Assembly: GCA_963727575.1 (NCBI GenBank)
Contig: CAVSIA010000012.1
Location: forward strand, 310,001 to 374,000
DNA: 64,000 nt
Direction: 5' to 3'
DNA from: JAHQVI01 sp963727575
GTDB lineage: Bacteria > Pseudomonadota > Alphaproteobacteria > Rhizobiales > Rhodomicrobiaceae
Both the position numbers and the translations under genes were made by a program. Shown here piece by piece: positions 46,206 to 56,296 of the stretch (the first letter of the stretch is position 1; every line of letters begins with the position of its first letter). Below the pieces are notes generated by a model. The model saw only the letters and a program-made list of their open reading frames with translations. It was not told where the DNA came from and did no database searches.

Positions 46206-47943
46206 CTAATTGAATTTCGGCGGCTGGTTGAGGTCGAATGACGGCGGTGCGTCGGGCTTCGGCGTGCCGCCACTTGGCTGGCCACCCAGGCCCGGCGGCG
46301 GGCTGCCGAAATTCGGCATCATCGAACCGCCCGGCTGCTGCGGGCCGCCGATCGGCGGCAATTGGATCCTGATCGTCGACGGATCCACCTCTTTCCCGGT
46401 CCATTTGTAATGCGTCACCATTTGCGGGAAGGCGATGGTCAGCCCGACCATGATCACCTGGATCACGACGAAGGGCACCGCGCCCCAATAGATCTGCCCG
46501 GTGGTGATCGGCTCGATCCTCTGGCCGGAGATCTTGTCCAGATACGCCTCGCGCGGCGCCACCGAGCGCAGGATAGAACAGCGCAAAGCCGAAGGGCGGA
46601 TGCATGAAGCTGGTCTGCATGTTGACGCTGAGCAGCACGCCGAACCAGATCAGGTCGATGCCGAGCTTGTCGGCGACCGGCGCCAGCAGCGGCACGATGA
46701 TGAAGGCGAGCTCGAAGAAGTCGAGGAAGAAGGCGAGGAAGAACACCAGGAGGTTGACGACGATCAGGAAGCCGACCTCACCGCCGGGCAACCGAAAGCA
46801 GCAGATCCTCGACCCATATATGCCCGTCGACGCCGTAAAAGGTCAGCGAGAAGACGCGTGCGCCGATCAGGATGAACAGCACGAAGGCGGAGAGCTTGGT
46901 CGTGGAATCGAGCGCCTGCCGCATCAGGTCGAACGTCAGCCGCCGCTTGGAGATCGCCAGCGCCAGCGCGCCGACCGCGCCCATCGCGCCGCCTTCGGTC
47001 GGCGTGGCGATGCCGAGGAAGATGGTGCCGAGCACCAGGAAGATCAGCGCCAGCGGCGGCATCAGCACGATGATCACCTGCTGGGCCAGCCGCGACAGCA
47101 GCCCGAGACCGAAGGCGCGGTTGATCAGCGCGATGGAGTAGGAGAAGATGATCGCCGCGGTCGCCGCCCAGATGCCCTTATTGGACATCTGCGGGTCCAT
47201 ATATTCGACCAGCGCGTAGCCGGCGCCGACGGAGAGCACGATCGAGGCGAACAGCGAGGTGACGCCGCCGTCCCAGCGTGCGCGCGTCCGGCGGCAGCGC
47301 CGGCGCCGCCTTCGGGAAGCGCAACGCGACCAGGCCGACATAGCCCATATACAGGCAGGTCAGCACCAGGCCGGGGATCAGCGCGCCCTCATACATGTCG
47401 CCGACCGAGCGGCCGAGCTGGTCGGCCATGATGATCAGCACGAGCGAAGGCGGAATGATCTGCGCCAGCGTTCCCGACGCGGCGATCACGCCGGTCGCCA
47501 CGCGCCGGTCATAGCCGTAGCGCAGCATGATCGGCAGCGAGATCAGGCCCATGGCGATCACCGAGGCCGCGACGACGCCCGTGGTCGCGGCGAGCAGCGC
47601 GCCGACGAGCACGACGGCGAAGGCGAGGCCGCCGCGCACCGGGCCGAAAAGCTGGCCGACCGTATCGAGCAGATCCTCGGCCATGCCGGATCGCTCCAGG
47701 ATCAGGCCCATGAAGGTGAAGAACGGAATCGCCAGCAGCGTATCGTTGTTCATGACGCCGAAGATGCGCTCGGGCAGGGCTTGCAGGAACACCGTCGGAA
47801 ACAGCCCCAGCTCGATGCCGACGATGGCGAAGAGCAGTCCGTTGGCAGGCGAGCGCGAAGGCGACCGGATAGCCGAGCAGCAGCAGCACGATCAGGCTGA
47901 AGAACATGATCGGCGCCATATTTTCGATGATGAAAGCGGTCAC
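46206..47943 (-). pseudogene. TRAP transporter large permease (DctM/FcbT3-like), four frame breaks as read
   Basis: Joined frames give about 575 residues with the large TRAP permease pattern: NDTLLAIPFFTFMGLILERSGMAE in two blocks, GGLAFAVVLVGALLAATTG, and ASGTLAQIIPPSLVLIIMADQ, with about twelve transmembrane helices and a Gly/Pro-rich tail, as in the mannitol/chloroaromatic (FcbT3) subgroup. Breaks lie near 46572, 46790, 47284 and 47851; each behaves as one extra base. It imports organic acids using an ion gradient. There are no internal deletions. Confidence 0.75.
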
Positions 47944-47973
47944 GACCGATGCTCCGGATGAGCCGAGATGTCC

Positions 47974-48517
47974 TCAGCGATCGTGATGCGCGCCCTGTCC
48001 CTCATGCGGATCGGGGATCAGCCCGCGCATGACGGCGATGCGCTTGATGATTTCGGACACGCCCTGGATGGCGAGCAGCAGGAAGCCGGCGAGCAGCAGC
48101 GCCTTCGCCGGCCAGAGGATCAAGCCGCCGGCATTGGGCGAATGCTCCTGCTGCGCGAAGCGACGTGATGACGAAGGGGTCGGCTGCTAGATCATCAGGA
48201 TGGTGAAGGGCATCAGCATGAAGAGATGGCCCGAGCAGGTCGATCCAGTTGCGAACCCGCTTTGGGCAGCATGGTGGACAGGATGTCGATGCGGATATGG
48301 TCGTTGCGCTGCAGCGTGTAGGCTGCGGCGAGCATGAACACGGCGCTGAACAGATACCATTGCATCTCGAGCCAGGCGTTCGAGCTCATGTCGAAAGCCT
48401 TGCGCACGATGGCGTTGCCGGCGCTGATCAGCACCGCGGCGAGGATGAGCCACGATACCGCATAACCGACGGCGCGCCGTAACGCCAGCGATACCGCGCT
48501 CGATCGGCCGGGCTCAT
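47974..48517 (-). pseudogene. TRAP transporter small permease (DctQ-like), about four frame breaks
   Basis: Piecing frames together gives about 180 residues with four helices: YAVSWLILAAVLISAGNAIVRKAFD, MQWYLFSAVFMLAAAYTLQRNDHIRID, LLGHLFMLMPFTILMI and SPNAGGLILWPAKALLL in separate parts, typical of FcbT2-type subunits. Breaks lie near 48164, 48190, 48232 and 48252. The start is uncertain; ATG 48517 is in a neighbouring frame. The stop is TGA at 47974. It sits between the large permease and binding-protein genes. Confidence 0.65.
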
Positions 48518-48555
48518 AGGACCCCCAGGAGAGCGCGCATCCCCGCGCGCCCGCG

Positions 48556-49693
48556 CTATCGCTTCGTCGGTCCCCGGACAGTCTTAGAGCGCTTCGCCCG
48601 CCGCTGGCGCCCCATCATGAAGGTGTCGAAGGCGTATTCGGCGATCTGGAACCAGAGATAGTCCTCCGTCCGGAAGGCCTTCATGAGCTGTCGTAGACCT
48701 TCTTGAACTTCGGCGTTGCTCTTGCGAGACTCGCCATAGGTCTGGTTGAGCCGCCTTGAAGCAGGCGAGCAGCACGTCCTGGGTGAAGGGCCGGAGCTGC
48801 GTGCCCTGCGCCGACGAGCCGCCGCAGCGCCGCCGGGTTAGCTTGTCGTATTTCGCCTGCATGTCGGACATTGGCTGCCTGCGCGGCGGCCGTGACGACG
48901 CCCTTGTAGGCCTTCGGCAGCGCGTCCCACTTCGCCGGGTTGATGAAGAACAGTGCAGCATCGCGCCGCCTTCCCAGCAGCCGGGATAATAGTAGTAGGG
49001 CGCAACCTTGTAGAAGCCGAGCTTCTCGTCGTCATAGGGGCCGACCCATTCGGTCGCGTCGATCGTGCCCTTCTCCAGCGACGGATAGATGTCGCCGCCG
49101 GCGATCTGCTGCGGCACCACGCCGAGCTTGGAGATGACCTTGCCGCCGAAGCCGCCGATGCGCATCTTCACGCCCTTCAGGTCGGCGACGCGACTTGATC
49201 TCCTTGCGGAACCAGCCGCCCATCTGCGCGCCGGTATTGCCGCAGGGCAGGCCGTAGAGCTTGTGCTTGGCGTAGAAGGCGTTCATCAGGTCGATCGCGC
49301 CGCCGTAATACATCCAGGCGTTCTGCATGCGGGCATTGAGACCGAAAGGCACGACGGTGCCGAAGGCGAAGGTCGGGTCCTTGCCCCAGTAATAGTAGCT
49401 CGCCGTGTGGCAGGCCTCGACCGAGCCGTTGGCCGACGACGTTGGCGGCCTCGAGGCCGGGCGCCATCTCGCCGGCGGCGAAGACCTGGATCTGGAACTG
49501 CCCGTCGGTCGCTTCGGAAACGTATTTCGCGAACGACTTCCGCGCCGCCGTAAATCGTGTCCAGGCTCTTCGGGAAGCTCGAGGTCAGGCGCCACTTAAC
49601 TTCGGGCTGAGCCTGAGCAATCGCCGGAGTGGCGAGCACCGCGGTGCCTGCACCGGCAACGGCCGCTTTCTTCAGGAATGATCTTCTGTCCAT
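48556..49693 (-). pseudogene. TRAP transporter solute-binding protein (DctP/FcbT1-like), about ten frame breaks
   Basis: The N-terminus from ATG 49693 has a twin-arginine-type signal (MDRRSFLKKAAVAGAGTAVL). Pieces such as WRLTSSFPKSLDTIYGG, SYYYWGKDPTFAFGTVVPFG, GGFGGKVISKLGVVPQQIAGG, and the C-terminal DYLWFQIAEYAFDTFMMG follow the family in correct order. Breaks are near 48684, 48704, 48750, 48811, 48839, 48866, 48952, 49190, 49431 and 49535; about seven are one extra base and three one missing. The ligand is likely a keto-acid or hydroxy-acid, by similarity to TakP-type proteins. Confidence 0.75.
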
Positions 49694-50059
49694 TAAGTCC
49701 TCCCAGGATGTATGCATGTTAGGGCTCATCTTGCACACAGAATGCAAAAACGGAAGGCCTGATCCGGGGCGCAACGCGTGCCGAAGGTCGGCGCACGCCC
49801 CTTAGCAGCCGCAAGCTCCCAAGCGCTCAAAGGAATGCCCCGCCTCGCTGGGACAATCAAGGACGATTTGGATTCTTCGCTTGCGCTTCCTACCCTTCTG
49901 CCAATTTAACTGTATCTCGATAAGACAGCTATTATCCTTTCGCTAACAATTTGCAGTTAGGTCAAAATTTAATAAACTTGACCCTTGCCCTAACGCAGCA
50001 TTGCCACATTGCGTGTCTAGTGTTCCGGGCTGGTCGAGTTATGCGTGGAGAGGCCGTTA
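49694..50059. other. 366-bp divergent gap between the TRAP operon and the Sel1-like gene
   Basis: The part from about 49880 to 50020 is clearly richer in A and T than the flanking genes. It contains TTGACC at 49978 as a possible -35 box for the plus-strand gene, without a convincing -10. No gene, repeat or hairpin was found. Confidence 0.45.
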
Positions 50060-51074
50060 ATGAATCAGGTTCCCTGGAGGCGCATTTTACAAAGGGCGGC
50101 GAATGACGAGCCGGGTGAAGGCGGCGCCGCCATCATCAACCTTTATGATCATGCGCCCGACCGGATGCCGCCGCGCCACCGCACGCCCCCTCCGATCGAA
50201 GACTCCGTCAATCTCGAAGGCGAATTGCAGCGCGCCTTGACCCGCGCGCAGCAGAAGGCCACGCATCTGCGCGCCTCTTCACCGCAACCGCAGCCGCACC
50301 CCGATTGGGGGCAGCCGGTGTTCGGATCGGCGGACCAGCCGAACCGCGTGCACTCGCCGCGTCCGCGAACCGCGCCGATCGCTGCCCGCCAGCGCATGCT
50401 GGCGGTGCCCACACCGACGGCGCAGGCGGCGAAATCCAGCGGCGCCCGCAATCTGATGGCAATCTCGATTTCGCTGGCCGTGATCGGCCTCGCTTTCCAC
50501 CAGATCAGCAATCAATGGGAAGCCGCGCAGACCGGCCCGAGCGCGGAACAGCAGGAACCGGGCGCCGACCAGCGCACCGCGGCGAGCCTTGCCGGCATAT
50601 CCGACCCGAGGGCCGAGCGCCTTGAACGCGCCAGCGCCCGCATCGACCTCAAGCCGTCGCTGGCATCGGAGCCTGCGGGCCAGGCGCGCCAGCGCGGCCG
50701 CACGCAAAGCGCGGCCCTGGAGCAGGATATCCAGGACGCTGCCAGGATTTTCGCCCAGTCCGAGGGCCGCAAGAAAACCGCCGCAGCGGCGATAGCAGGC
50801 GTTGCGCCGACCGGCAGCGCCGCCGCGACCGAGCAGGCGATGCTGCGGCGCGGACGCGAGATGATGGAGCGCGGGCATATCGAAGGCGCACGGCTGATCT
50901 TCGAGCATCTGGCCGGACAGAACAGCGCGCTTGGCGCATTCGCGCTGGCCCAGACCTACGACGCTCATTTCATCAGCAGCAATGCGCTGAGCGGCGTCGA
51001 CCTCGGACGAGATTCTGGCGGCGAAGTGGTATCAGCGAGCCGCCGAACTCACCACCGCGTCGGCGTCCCAATAG
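50060..51074 (+). CDS. Single-pass membrane protein with Sel1-like repeat, frame break near 51005
   Basis: About 338 residues from ATG 50060 (MNQVPWRRILQRAANDEPGEG), with a GGAGAGG ribosome-binding site. The N-terminal 130 residues are polar and Pro-rich. One transmembrane helix follows (NLMAISISLAVIGLAFHQ). The outer part is Ala/Arg/Gln-rich with a predicted coiled region, ending in a Sel1/TPR-like pair: GARLIFEHLAGQNSALGAFALAQTYD and, across one extra base, DEILAAKWYQRAAELTTA. The restored stop is at 51074. The helix-turn-helix repeat may mediate protein contacts. Confidence 0.65.
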
Positions 51075-51159
51075 CCTCACGCGCGGCGGCGGCCTCGGGC
51101 AGCACGCCGCACTTCCGCGCCTTCCGCCGACCAGGACGCCGCCAGAGCGGGATCCCGAT

Positions 51160-51915
51160 CTAGGCGGGCGACGATGAATGCCGTCGTCGCAGCGCCCATC
51201 CGAGGCCCATCACGATAACCGCGCCCACCGCCGCCGCGACCAGCACCACCGCGTGGTGGTTGGCCGGGCCGAAAAATTCGTTCGCCATATCGTGCGCGAT
51301 CGGATCGGTGGCAATCAGTTCGCCCGCGATCCAGCCAAGCAGCCCGGCGCCGGCCCAGACCAGGATCGGAAAGCGCTGCAGCAGCGACATCACCATCGCC
51401 GCACCGGCGATGATCAGCGGAACGCTCGCCGCCAGGCCGAACATGAACAGGGCTGGATTGCCTCTCGACGCCGCGGCGATCGCGATGACATTGTCGAGGC
51501 TCATCACCACATCGGCCAGCGCCACGATCCGGACCGCCTGCCAGAGCTTGTTGCTGCCCTTGATGGTCGTTTCGTCCTCCTCCTCTTCGGGGAGAAGCAG
51601 CTTGACCGCGATGAAAATGAGGGCAATGCCGCCGGCGATCTTCAAGAACTGAATCGTCATCAATTCGCTGACGATCAGCGTGAACAGGATGCGCAGCACC
51701 ACCGCGACGCCGGCGCCGAGCACCATGCCCCAGACCCGCAGATTCGGCGGCAGGTTGCGGCAGGCCAGAGCAATGACCACGGCGTTGTCGCCGGCCAGCA
51801 GAATATCGATCCAGATGATCTGGAGAACGGACACCCAGAATGTGGGCTGCTGCATGTCAGCCCAGAGCGCGACAAGCGTCGCATTCGACGAAACGAGATC
51901 TAGCATATCAATCAA
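51160..51915 (-). CDS. TerC family integral membrane protein (YjbE-like)
   Basis: 251 residues with seven or so helices. The TerC signature is IDILLAGDNAVVIALACRNLPP and later ADVVMSLDNVIAIAAASRGN, with the conserved acidic residues inside membranes. TerC relatives are implicated in Mn2+ export or metal loading of secreted proteins. I found no yybP-ykoY riboswitch in the leader. Start ATG 51915; ATG 51906 is also possible. Confidence 0.88.
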   Translation of the reverse strand: MIDMLDLVSSNATLVALWADMQQPTFWVSVLQIIWIDILLAGDNAVVIALACRNLPPNLRVWGMVLGAGVAVVLRILFTLIVSELMTIQFLKIAGGIALIFIAVKLLLPEEEEDETTIKGSNKLWQAVRIVALADVVMSLDNVIAIAAASRGNPALFMFGLAASVPLIIAGAAMVMSLLQRFPILVWAGAGLLGWIAGELIATDPIAHDMANEFFGPANHHAVVLVAAAVGAVIVMGLGWALRRRHSSSPA

Positions 51916-52048
51916 AAGCCCGACTGCGCGTTCCCGAAAACCACCGCCTGATCTGGCCGGCGGAATTCGCTAAGCGGCGCGGGGTTGGAAAGCCAGAACG
52001 CGCCGGACTTTGAAAAGGTCCCGGCGCGCGATCATTAACACTGTCGGT

Positions 52049-52471
52049 TCAGCCGACGATTTCGCCCTCGGCAAAGCACATGCGGATCTCGGTCGCCGCG
52101 TTTTCCGCGCTGTCCGAGCCGTGAACGGAATTGCGTTCGATGTTTTCCGCAAACTCCTTGCGGATCGTGCCCGGCGCCGCTTTGGCCGGGTCGGTCGCGC
52201 CCATGACCTCGCGGTTTTTCGCCACAGCGTCCTCGCCTTCCAGCACCTGAATGACGATCGGACCGGAGGTCATGAAGGTGACCAGCTCGCCATAGAACGG
52301 GCGCTCCTTGTGCACTTCATAGAACTTCTTGGCCTGATCCTCGGTCCAGCGCACGCGCTTCTGCGCGACGACCCGGAGACCGGCATCCTCGAGCAGGGCA
52401 ATGATTTTTCCGGTCAGATTGCGCTCGGTCGCGTCCGGTTTGATGATCGACAATGTACGTTCGACTGCCAT
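52049..52471 (-). CDS. ndk: Nucleoside diphosphate kinase
   Basis: 140 residues from ATG 52471 (MAVERTLSIIKPDATERN). The active-site NSVHGSDS with the phosphorylated His is intact. It equilibrates nucleoside triphosphates. The upstream frame to 52636 is not part of the gene. Confidence 0.96.
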   Translation of the reverse strand: MAVERTLSIIKPDATERNLTGKIIALLEDAGLRVVAQKRVRWTEDQAKKFYEVHKERPFYGELVTFMTSGPIVIQVLEGEDAVAKNREVMGATDPAKAAPGTIRKEFAENIERNSVHGSDSAENAATEIRMCFAEGEIVG

Positions 52472-52634
52472 CGTGATTTCCCAATTCGTGTTGGTGGCCC
52501 TGGCGCGCTTATAGCCGCCGCGCCCCGGCGCCGCAAGCCGGGAGCCATGCGCAAATGGGCACTTGCGCGCATCAATTCCGCATTCTGTGAGTTCGCCGGC
52601 TTGCTTTTTGCGGCGTTTCAGCCAAATTCGCGCC

Positions 52635-54549
52635 ATGCTTCATATCAACGACCTGACCCACCGTATTGAGGGGCGCCTGCTTTTCGATAAAGCGACGGCC
52701 GCGATTCCGGCCGGACACAAGGTCGGCATCGTCGGGCGCAACGGCACCGGCAAGACCACGCTCCTGCGGATGATGGCCGGCGAGATCGCGCCGGACGACG
52801 GCGGCATCTCCTGGCCCAAGACCGCCCGGCTCGGCGGCGTCGCTCAGGAAGCGCCCAGCGGGGACGAGAGCCTGATCGACACCGTGCTCGCCGCCGATAC
52901 CGAGCGCGCGGCGCTGATGACCGAATCCGAGACGGCGACCGATCCGGCGCGGATCGCTGAAATCCAGCTTCGCCTCAACGACATCGGCGCCCATGCCGCC
53001 CCGGCCCGCGCCGCGCAGATCCTCGCCGGTCTCGGCTTCGACGAAGAGGCGCAGCAGCGGGCGTGCCGCGAATTTTCCGGCGGCTGGCGGATGCGCGTGG
53101 CGCTGGCCGCCGTGCTGTTCACCGCGCCCGACATCCTGCTGCTCGACGAACCGACCAACTATCTCGACCTCGAGGGCACGCTCTGGCTGCAGAACTTCCT
53201 CGCCAGCTATCCGCACACCGTGCTCATCGTCAGCCACGACCGCGACCTCCTGAACACCTGCGTCGGCGCGATCCTCTATCTGTCCAACGGCAAGCTTGCG
53301 CTCTATGCCGGCGGCTACGACGATTTCGAGGAAGCGCTGCGCGAGCGCCAGCGGCTGCAGCTCAAGCTGAAGAAGAAGCAGGACGATGCCAAGCGGCATA
53401 TGGAGGCCTTCGTCGAACGCTTCCGGGCGCAGGCGTCGAAGGCGCGGCAGGCGCAGAGCCGTCTGAAGGCGCTGTCGAAAATGCAGCCGATCGCCGCCGA
53501 GATGGAGAGCGACGTCCGGCCGCTCAACTTTCCCAGCCCGTTGACCAAGCTCGGCAATCCGCTGATCCGTCTGGAGGCCGCGAGCGCCGGCTATTCGGAG
53601 GACCGGCCCGTCCTCAGCGGGCTCAATCTCCGGCTCGACAGCGACGACCGGATCGCGCTGCTCGGCGCCAACGGCAACGGCAAATCGACCCTCGCCAAGC
53701 TGCTCTGCGGCCGGCTCGAGACGCTGGGCGGCGATCGCCGCGCATCGAAGAAGCTGACCTTCGGCTATTTCGCCCAGCACCAGCTCGACGAGCTCAACCC
53801 GCAGAAATCGGCCTATGATCACATCGCCGAGAAGATGCCCGATGCCACCGAGGCGCAGAAGCGGGCGCGCACCGCGGCGGCCGGCTTCGGTCCCGACAAG
53901 GCCGACACGGTCGCAGCGAAGCTCTCGGGCGGCGAAAAGGCCCGGCTGCTGTTCACGCTGGTCGGCTTCTACAACCCGCATCTGCTCGTGCTCGACGAGC
54001 CGACCAATCATCTCGATGTCGACAGCCGCGAGGCTCTGATTCACGGGCTTAACGCTTATGAAGGTGCGGTGGTGCTAATTAGTCACGATCGCCATTTGAT
54101 TGAAGCGACCGCGGACCGGTTGTGGCTCGTTCAGAATGGCACCGCTACCGTCTATGACGGCGATATGGACAGCTATAATGCCGAGTTGCTTGCCCGGGCG
54201 CGGGACCAGAGAAACGGCAGCTTCGGCAGGGAAACGGCAGGCTCAGCCCCGGACGCGGCAGGACGAACGCCGCGCGGCGGCAAGTGCCCGCGCCGAACTC
54301 GCACCGTTGAAGAAGCGCATCGATGCCTATGAGCGGGAGATCGAAAACATTACACGTAAAATCTCTCAGCTCGACCATGCATTGGCCCAAACTGACGTTT
54401 ATGAAGAAACTCCGGAGCAGGCTTTGAAGCTGATGAAGGATCGCGGCGCACTGGCCAAGACCCTCAGCGAAACCGAGGTGCTCTGGCTGGAAGCATCGGA
54501 GCATTACGAGCAGGCCCGGCGCGAACAGTACGATGCAGGCACAGCGTAA
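52635..54549 (+). CDS. ABC-F family ATPase, frame break near 54230
   Basis: About 638 residues. Two ATP-binding domains: Walker A GRNGTGKTT and GANGNGKST, signature ACREFSGGWRMRVALAAVL and AAKLSGGEKARLLFTL, and LLLDEPTNYLDLEGTLWL and LDEPTNHLDV. Lacking transmembrane segments, ABC-F proteins act on the ribosome. After the second domain, frame 1 ends at 54332; the +1 frame continues with ASARAELAPLKKRIDAYERE and a C-terminal coiled coil to 54549. One extra base near 54228-54232, within a GAAACGGCAG repeat, explains this. Confidence 0.88.
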
Positions 54550-54563
54550 TGGGGGACGTGCTG

Positions 54564-54854
54564 ATGCCGAGAGGGTTGCGAAACGGGGGTTTTGCGCTCG
54601 CCGCATGGCTGGCGGTGTTCGGCGCGGCCTATTTCGACATGGGCCGGCCGGCATTCGCCGCGGATATCGAGGAGCCGCCGGGCGCCGATCTGCGCATGGC
54701 GCAACGGGCCAAGCGCGTTTGCGTCGACAATTGCATCACGCAGTGCCGCTCGGCGCTCACCACCTGCGCCAGCAACAGCAAGGACACCTCGACCTGCCGC
54801 ACGCAGTTCCAGATCTGCGCGCGCCGCTGCGTCGTCGCCTGCAATTCCCGCTGA
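54564..54854 (+). CDS. Small exported protein with eight symmetrically spaced cysteines
   Basis: 96 residues from ATG 54564, which has GGGGGA seven bases upstream; ATG 54549 overlaps the ABC-F stop. Signal peptide-like N-terminus (ALAAWLAVFGAAYF, cleavage near AFAAD). The mature part of about 60 residues has cysteines spaced C-x3-C-x3-C-x6-C-x9-C-x6-C-x3-C-x3-C, a mirror-symmetric array. This pattern suits two helices bridged by disulfides, reminiscent of small twin CX3C proteins or hairpinins. I recognise no family. The location is probably periplasmic. Confidence 0.7.
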   Translation: MPRGLRNGGFALAAWLAVFGAAYFDMGRPAFAADIEEPPGADLRMAQRAKRVCVDNCITQCRSALTTCASNSKDTSTCRTQFQICARRCVVACNSR

Positions 54855-54922
54855 CCCCTGAAACGTTCGCGGCCGGGATCGCGATGCGATAAAACCCCGC
54901 GCCGCCGCTCGCCATCGCCCGC

Positions 54923-55201
54923 TTACGCCGTCGGCAGCACTTCAAAGGTCGCCGGAGCCTCGCCGCCCTCCCCGATGACACTCACATCCTCGACGTCCGC
55001 CGCGGGCGGCCCTTCCCAGCATGACGCGATCATCCCGGCGATTTCGGCCTCGCTGCCGTGCAAGAACGCCTCGACCGAGCCGTCGCGCCGATTGCGCACC
55101 CAGCCAGTCAATCCACGCGCCCGCGCCGTTTCAGCAGTCCACCCCCGGTAGTAGACCCCCTGCACCACCCCTGTAATTCGCAGATGCACCGTTCGCGACA
55201 T
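54923..55201 (-). CDS. acyP: Acylphosphatase
   Basis: 92 residues from ATG 55201 (MSRTVHLRITGVVQGVYYRGW). The catalytic Arg in GVYYRGW and Asn in GWVRNRRDGSVEA are present. It hydrolyses acyl-phosphates. It stands alone, convergent with the cysteine-rich gene. Confidence 0.92.
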   Translation of the reverse strand: MSRTVHLRITGVVQGVYYRGWTAETARARGLTGWVRNRRDGSVEAFLHGSEAEIAGMIASCWEGPPAADVEDVSVIGEGGEAPATFEVLPTA

Positions 55202-55296
55202 CATCGACCCGCTCAAGGCTTGATTTTCAAACACATAAACGTCATTTGAGCTTCCCCGCAAAAGTGGCCGATCTATCGCGATTTTTCTTGTTTCGT

Positions 55297-55325
55297 TGAC
55301 TTACATCCTATCAAAGACATAATTT
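55297..55325 (+). promoter_or_regulatory. Predicted sigma-70 promoter for the XRE-mocA pair
   Basis: TTGACT, 17 bases of spacer (55303-55319) and ATAATT, within an A/T-rich stretch upstream of the XRE gene. This is one of the best-formed promoters in the window. Confidence 0.5.
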
Positions 55326-55409
55326 CCAGATCAAACACGTGCAATTCAAAACAATGTATTCGCCGATGATCAATCTGATACTTCACCGACACTGTAAGAG
55401 ACTGTTGCC

Positions 55410-55670
55410 ATGTCTAAAAACACCATGCCCGGCGTGGATAGCCAATCCGAGCGGGAAATATTCGGCCAAAATTTTCGTCTTGCGCGCGGCAAGGTCGGCC
55501 TCAGTCAGCGGGACGTACATCGGCTGACCGGGGTCGCTCAGTCGCATATATCCGAAATCGAGACCGGGACTTCCAATATTTCCATCGACACCATGGTCAA
55601 GCTGGCCACCATCGTAAAGCAGCCGCTTTGGAAACTGTTCAGGCCGACTTCGCCGAAGGCGGCCACATGA
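55410..55670 (+). CDS. XRE-family DNA-binding protein
   Basis: 86 residues with a single HTH_3 domain: QNFRLARGKVGLSQRDVHRLTG, then AQSHISEIETGTSNISIDTMVKLATIV. There is no partner domain, so it binds DNA as a small repressor-type dimer. The stop overlaps the start of the next gene (ATGA), implying translational coupling with the MocA gene. Confidence 0.85.
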   Translation: MSKNTMPGVDSQSEREIFGQNFRLARGKVGLSQRDVHRLTGVAQSHISEIETGTSNISIDTMVKLATIVKQPLWKLFRPTSPKAAT

Positions 55671-56296
55671 ATGCGGCTGCCGGTCTGAGCGAATTCGGCG
55701 CCATCGTGCTCGCGGCCGGTTTCTCGCGGCGGATGGGCGGCGAGAACAAACTGCTCAAGCCGCTCGACGGCCGGCCGCTGGTCGCTTACGCCCTGGACAC
55801 GGTCGCCGCGCTCGGGCTCGGGCAGGTGGTCGCCGTAGCCGGAGACGCCGCTGAAGCCATCTGTGCCCTGCTGCCGCCCGTCGCCGCCTTGATCGAAAAC
55901 GACGAAGCCGCCGACGGCATGGGGCGTTCGATCGCGAAAGGTGCTGCAGCCATGCGTGCCGATCTCCGCGGCGTCTTCGTCGTGCTCGGCGATATGCCGT
56001 TCATCGAGCCCGGCGATTTCGCGCGGCTCGCCGGCGCCCTGCGCGCCTCGGGCGACGAGGCGATCTGCGTCCCGGTGCGGGGCGGCCGGCGCGGCCATCC
56101 GGTCCTGTTCGGCCGCGCCCATCTGCCGGCGCTGGCCCGCCTCTCCGGAGACCAGGGCGCACGCATGCTGTTCAGCGCTGCGTCCGCCCGCCTCGTCGAG
56201 GTCGACGGCTGCTCGCCGGGCATCGTCATCGACCTTGACGAGCCCGCCGCCTTCGCCGAGGCGGAGCGCAAGCTTCGCGCGAAGCGTTCCCGCTAA
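55667..56296 (+). CDS. MocA-type nucleotidyltransferase (Mo-cofactor cytidylyltransferase family)
   Basis: 209 residues from ATG 55667. The nucleotide loop GAIVLAAGFSRRMGGENKLL and VVLGDMPFIEPGDF are typical of MobA/MocA proteins; GRRGHPVLFGRAHLPAL and GDQGARMLFSAAS are MocA-like. It would attach CMP to molybdopterin for molybdenum hydroxylases, the same enzyme class that XdhC serves. Confidence 0.85.
   Translation: MNAAAGLSEFGAIVLAAGFSRRMGGENKLLKPLDGRPLVAYALDTVAALGLGQVVAVAGDAAEAICALLPPVAALIENDEAADGMGRSIAKGAAAMRADLRGVFVVLGDMPFIEPGDFARLAGALRASGDEAICVPVRGGRRGHPVLFGRAHLPALARLSGDQGARMLFSAASARLVEVDGCSPGIVIDLDEPAAFAEAERKLRAKRSR

Noticed and set aside
46206..49693. Insertion of a mobile element explaining the broken TRAP genes
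   Set aside because: No transposase, inverted repeats or target duplications are present. Gene order and spacing are normal.
51916..52048. yybP-ykoY-type riboswitch before the TerC-like gene
   Set aside because: The leader lacks the conserved paired elements of that riboswitch as I know them.
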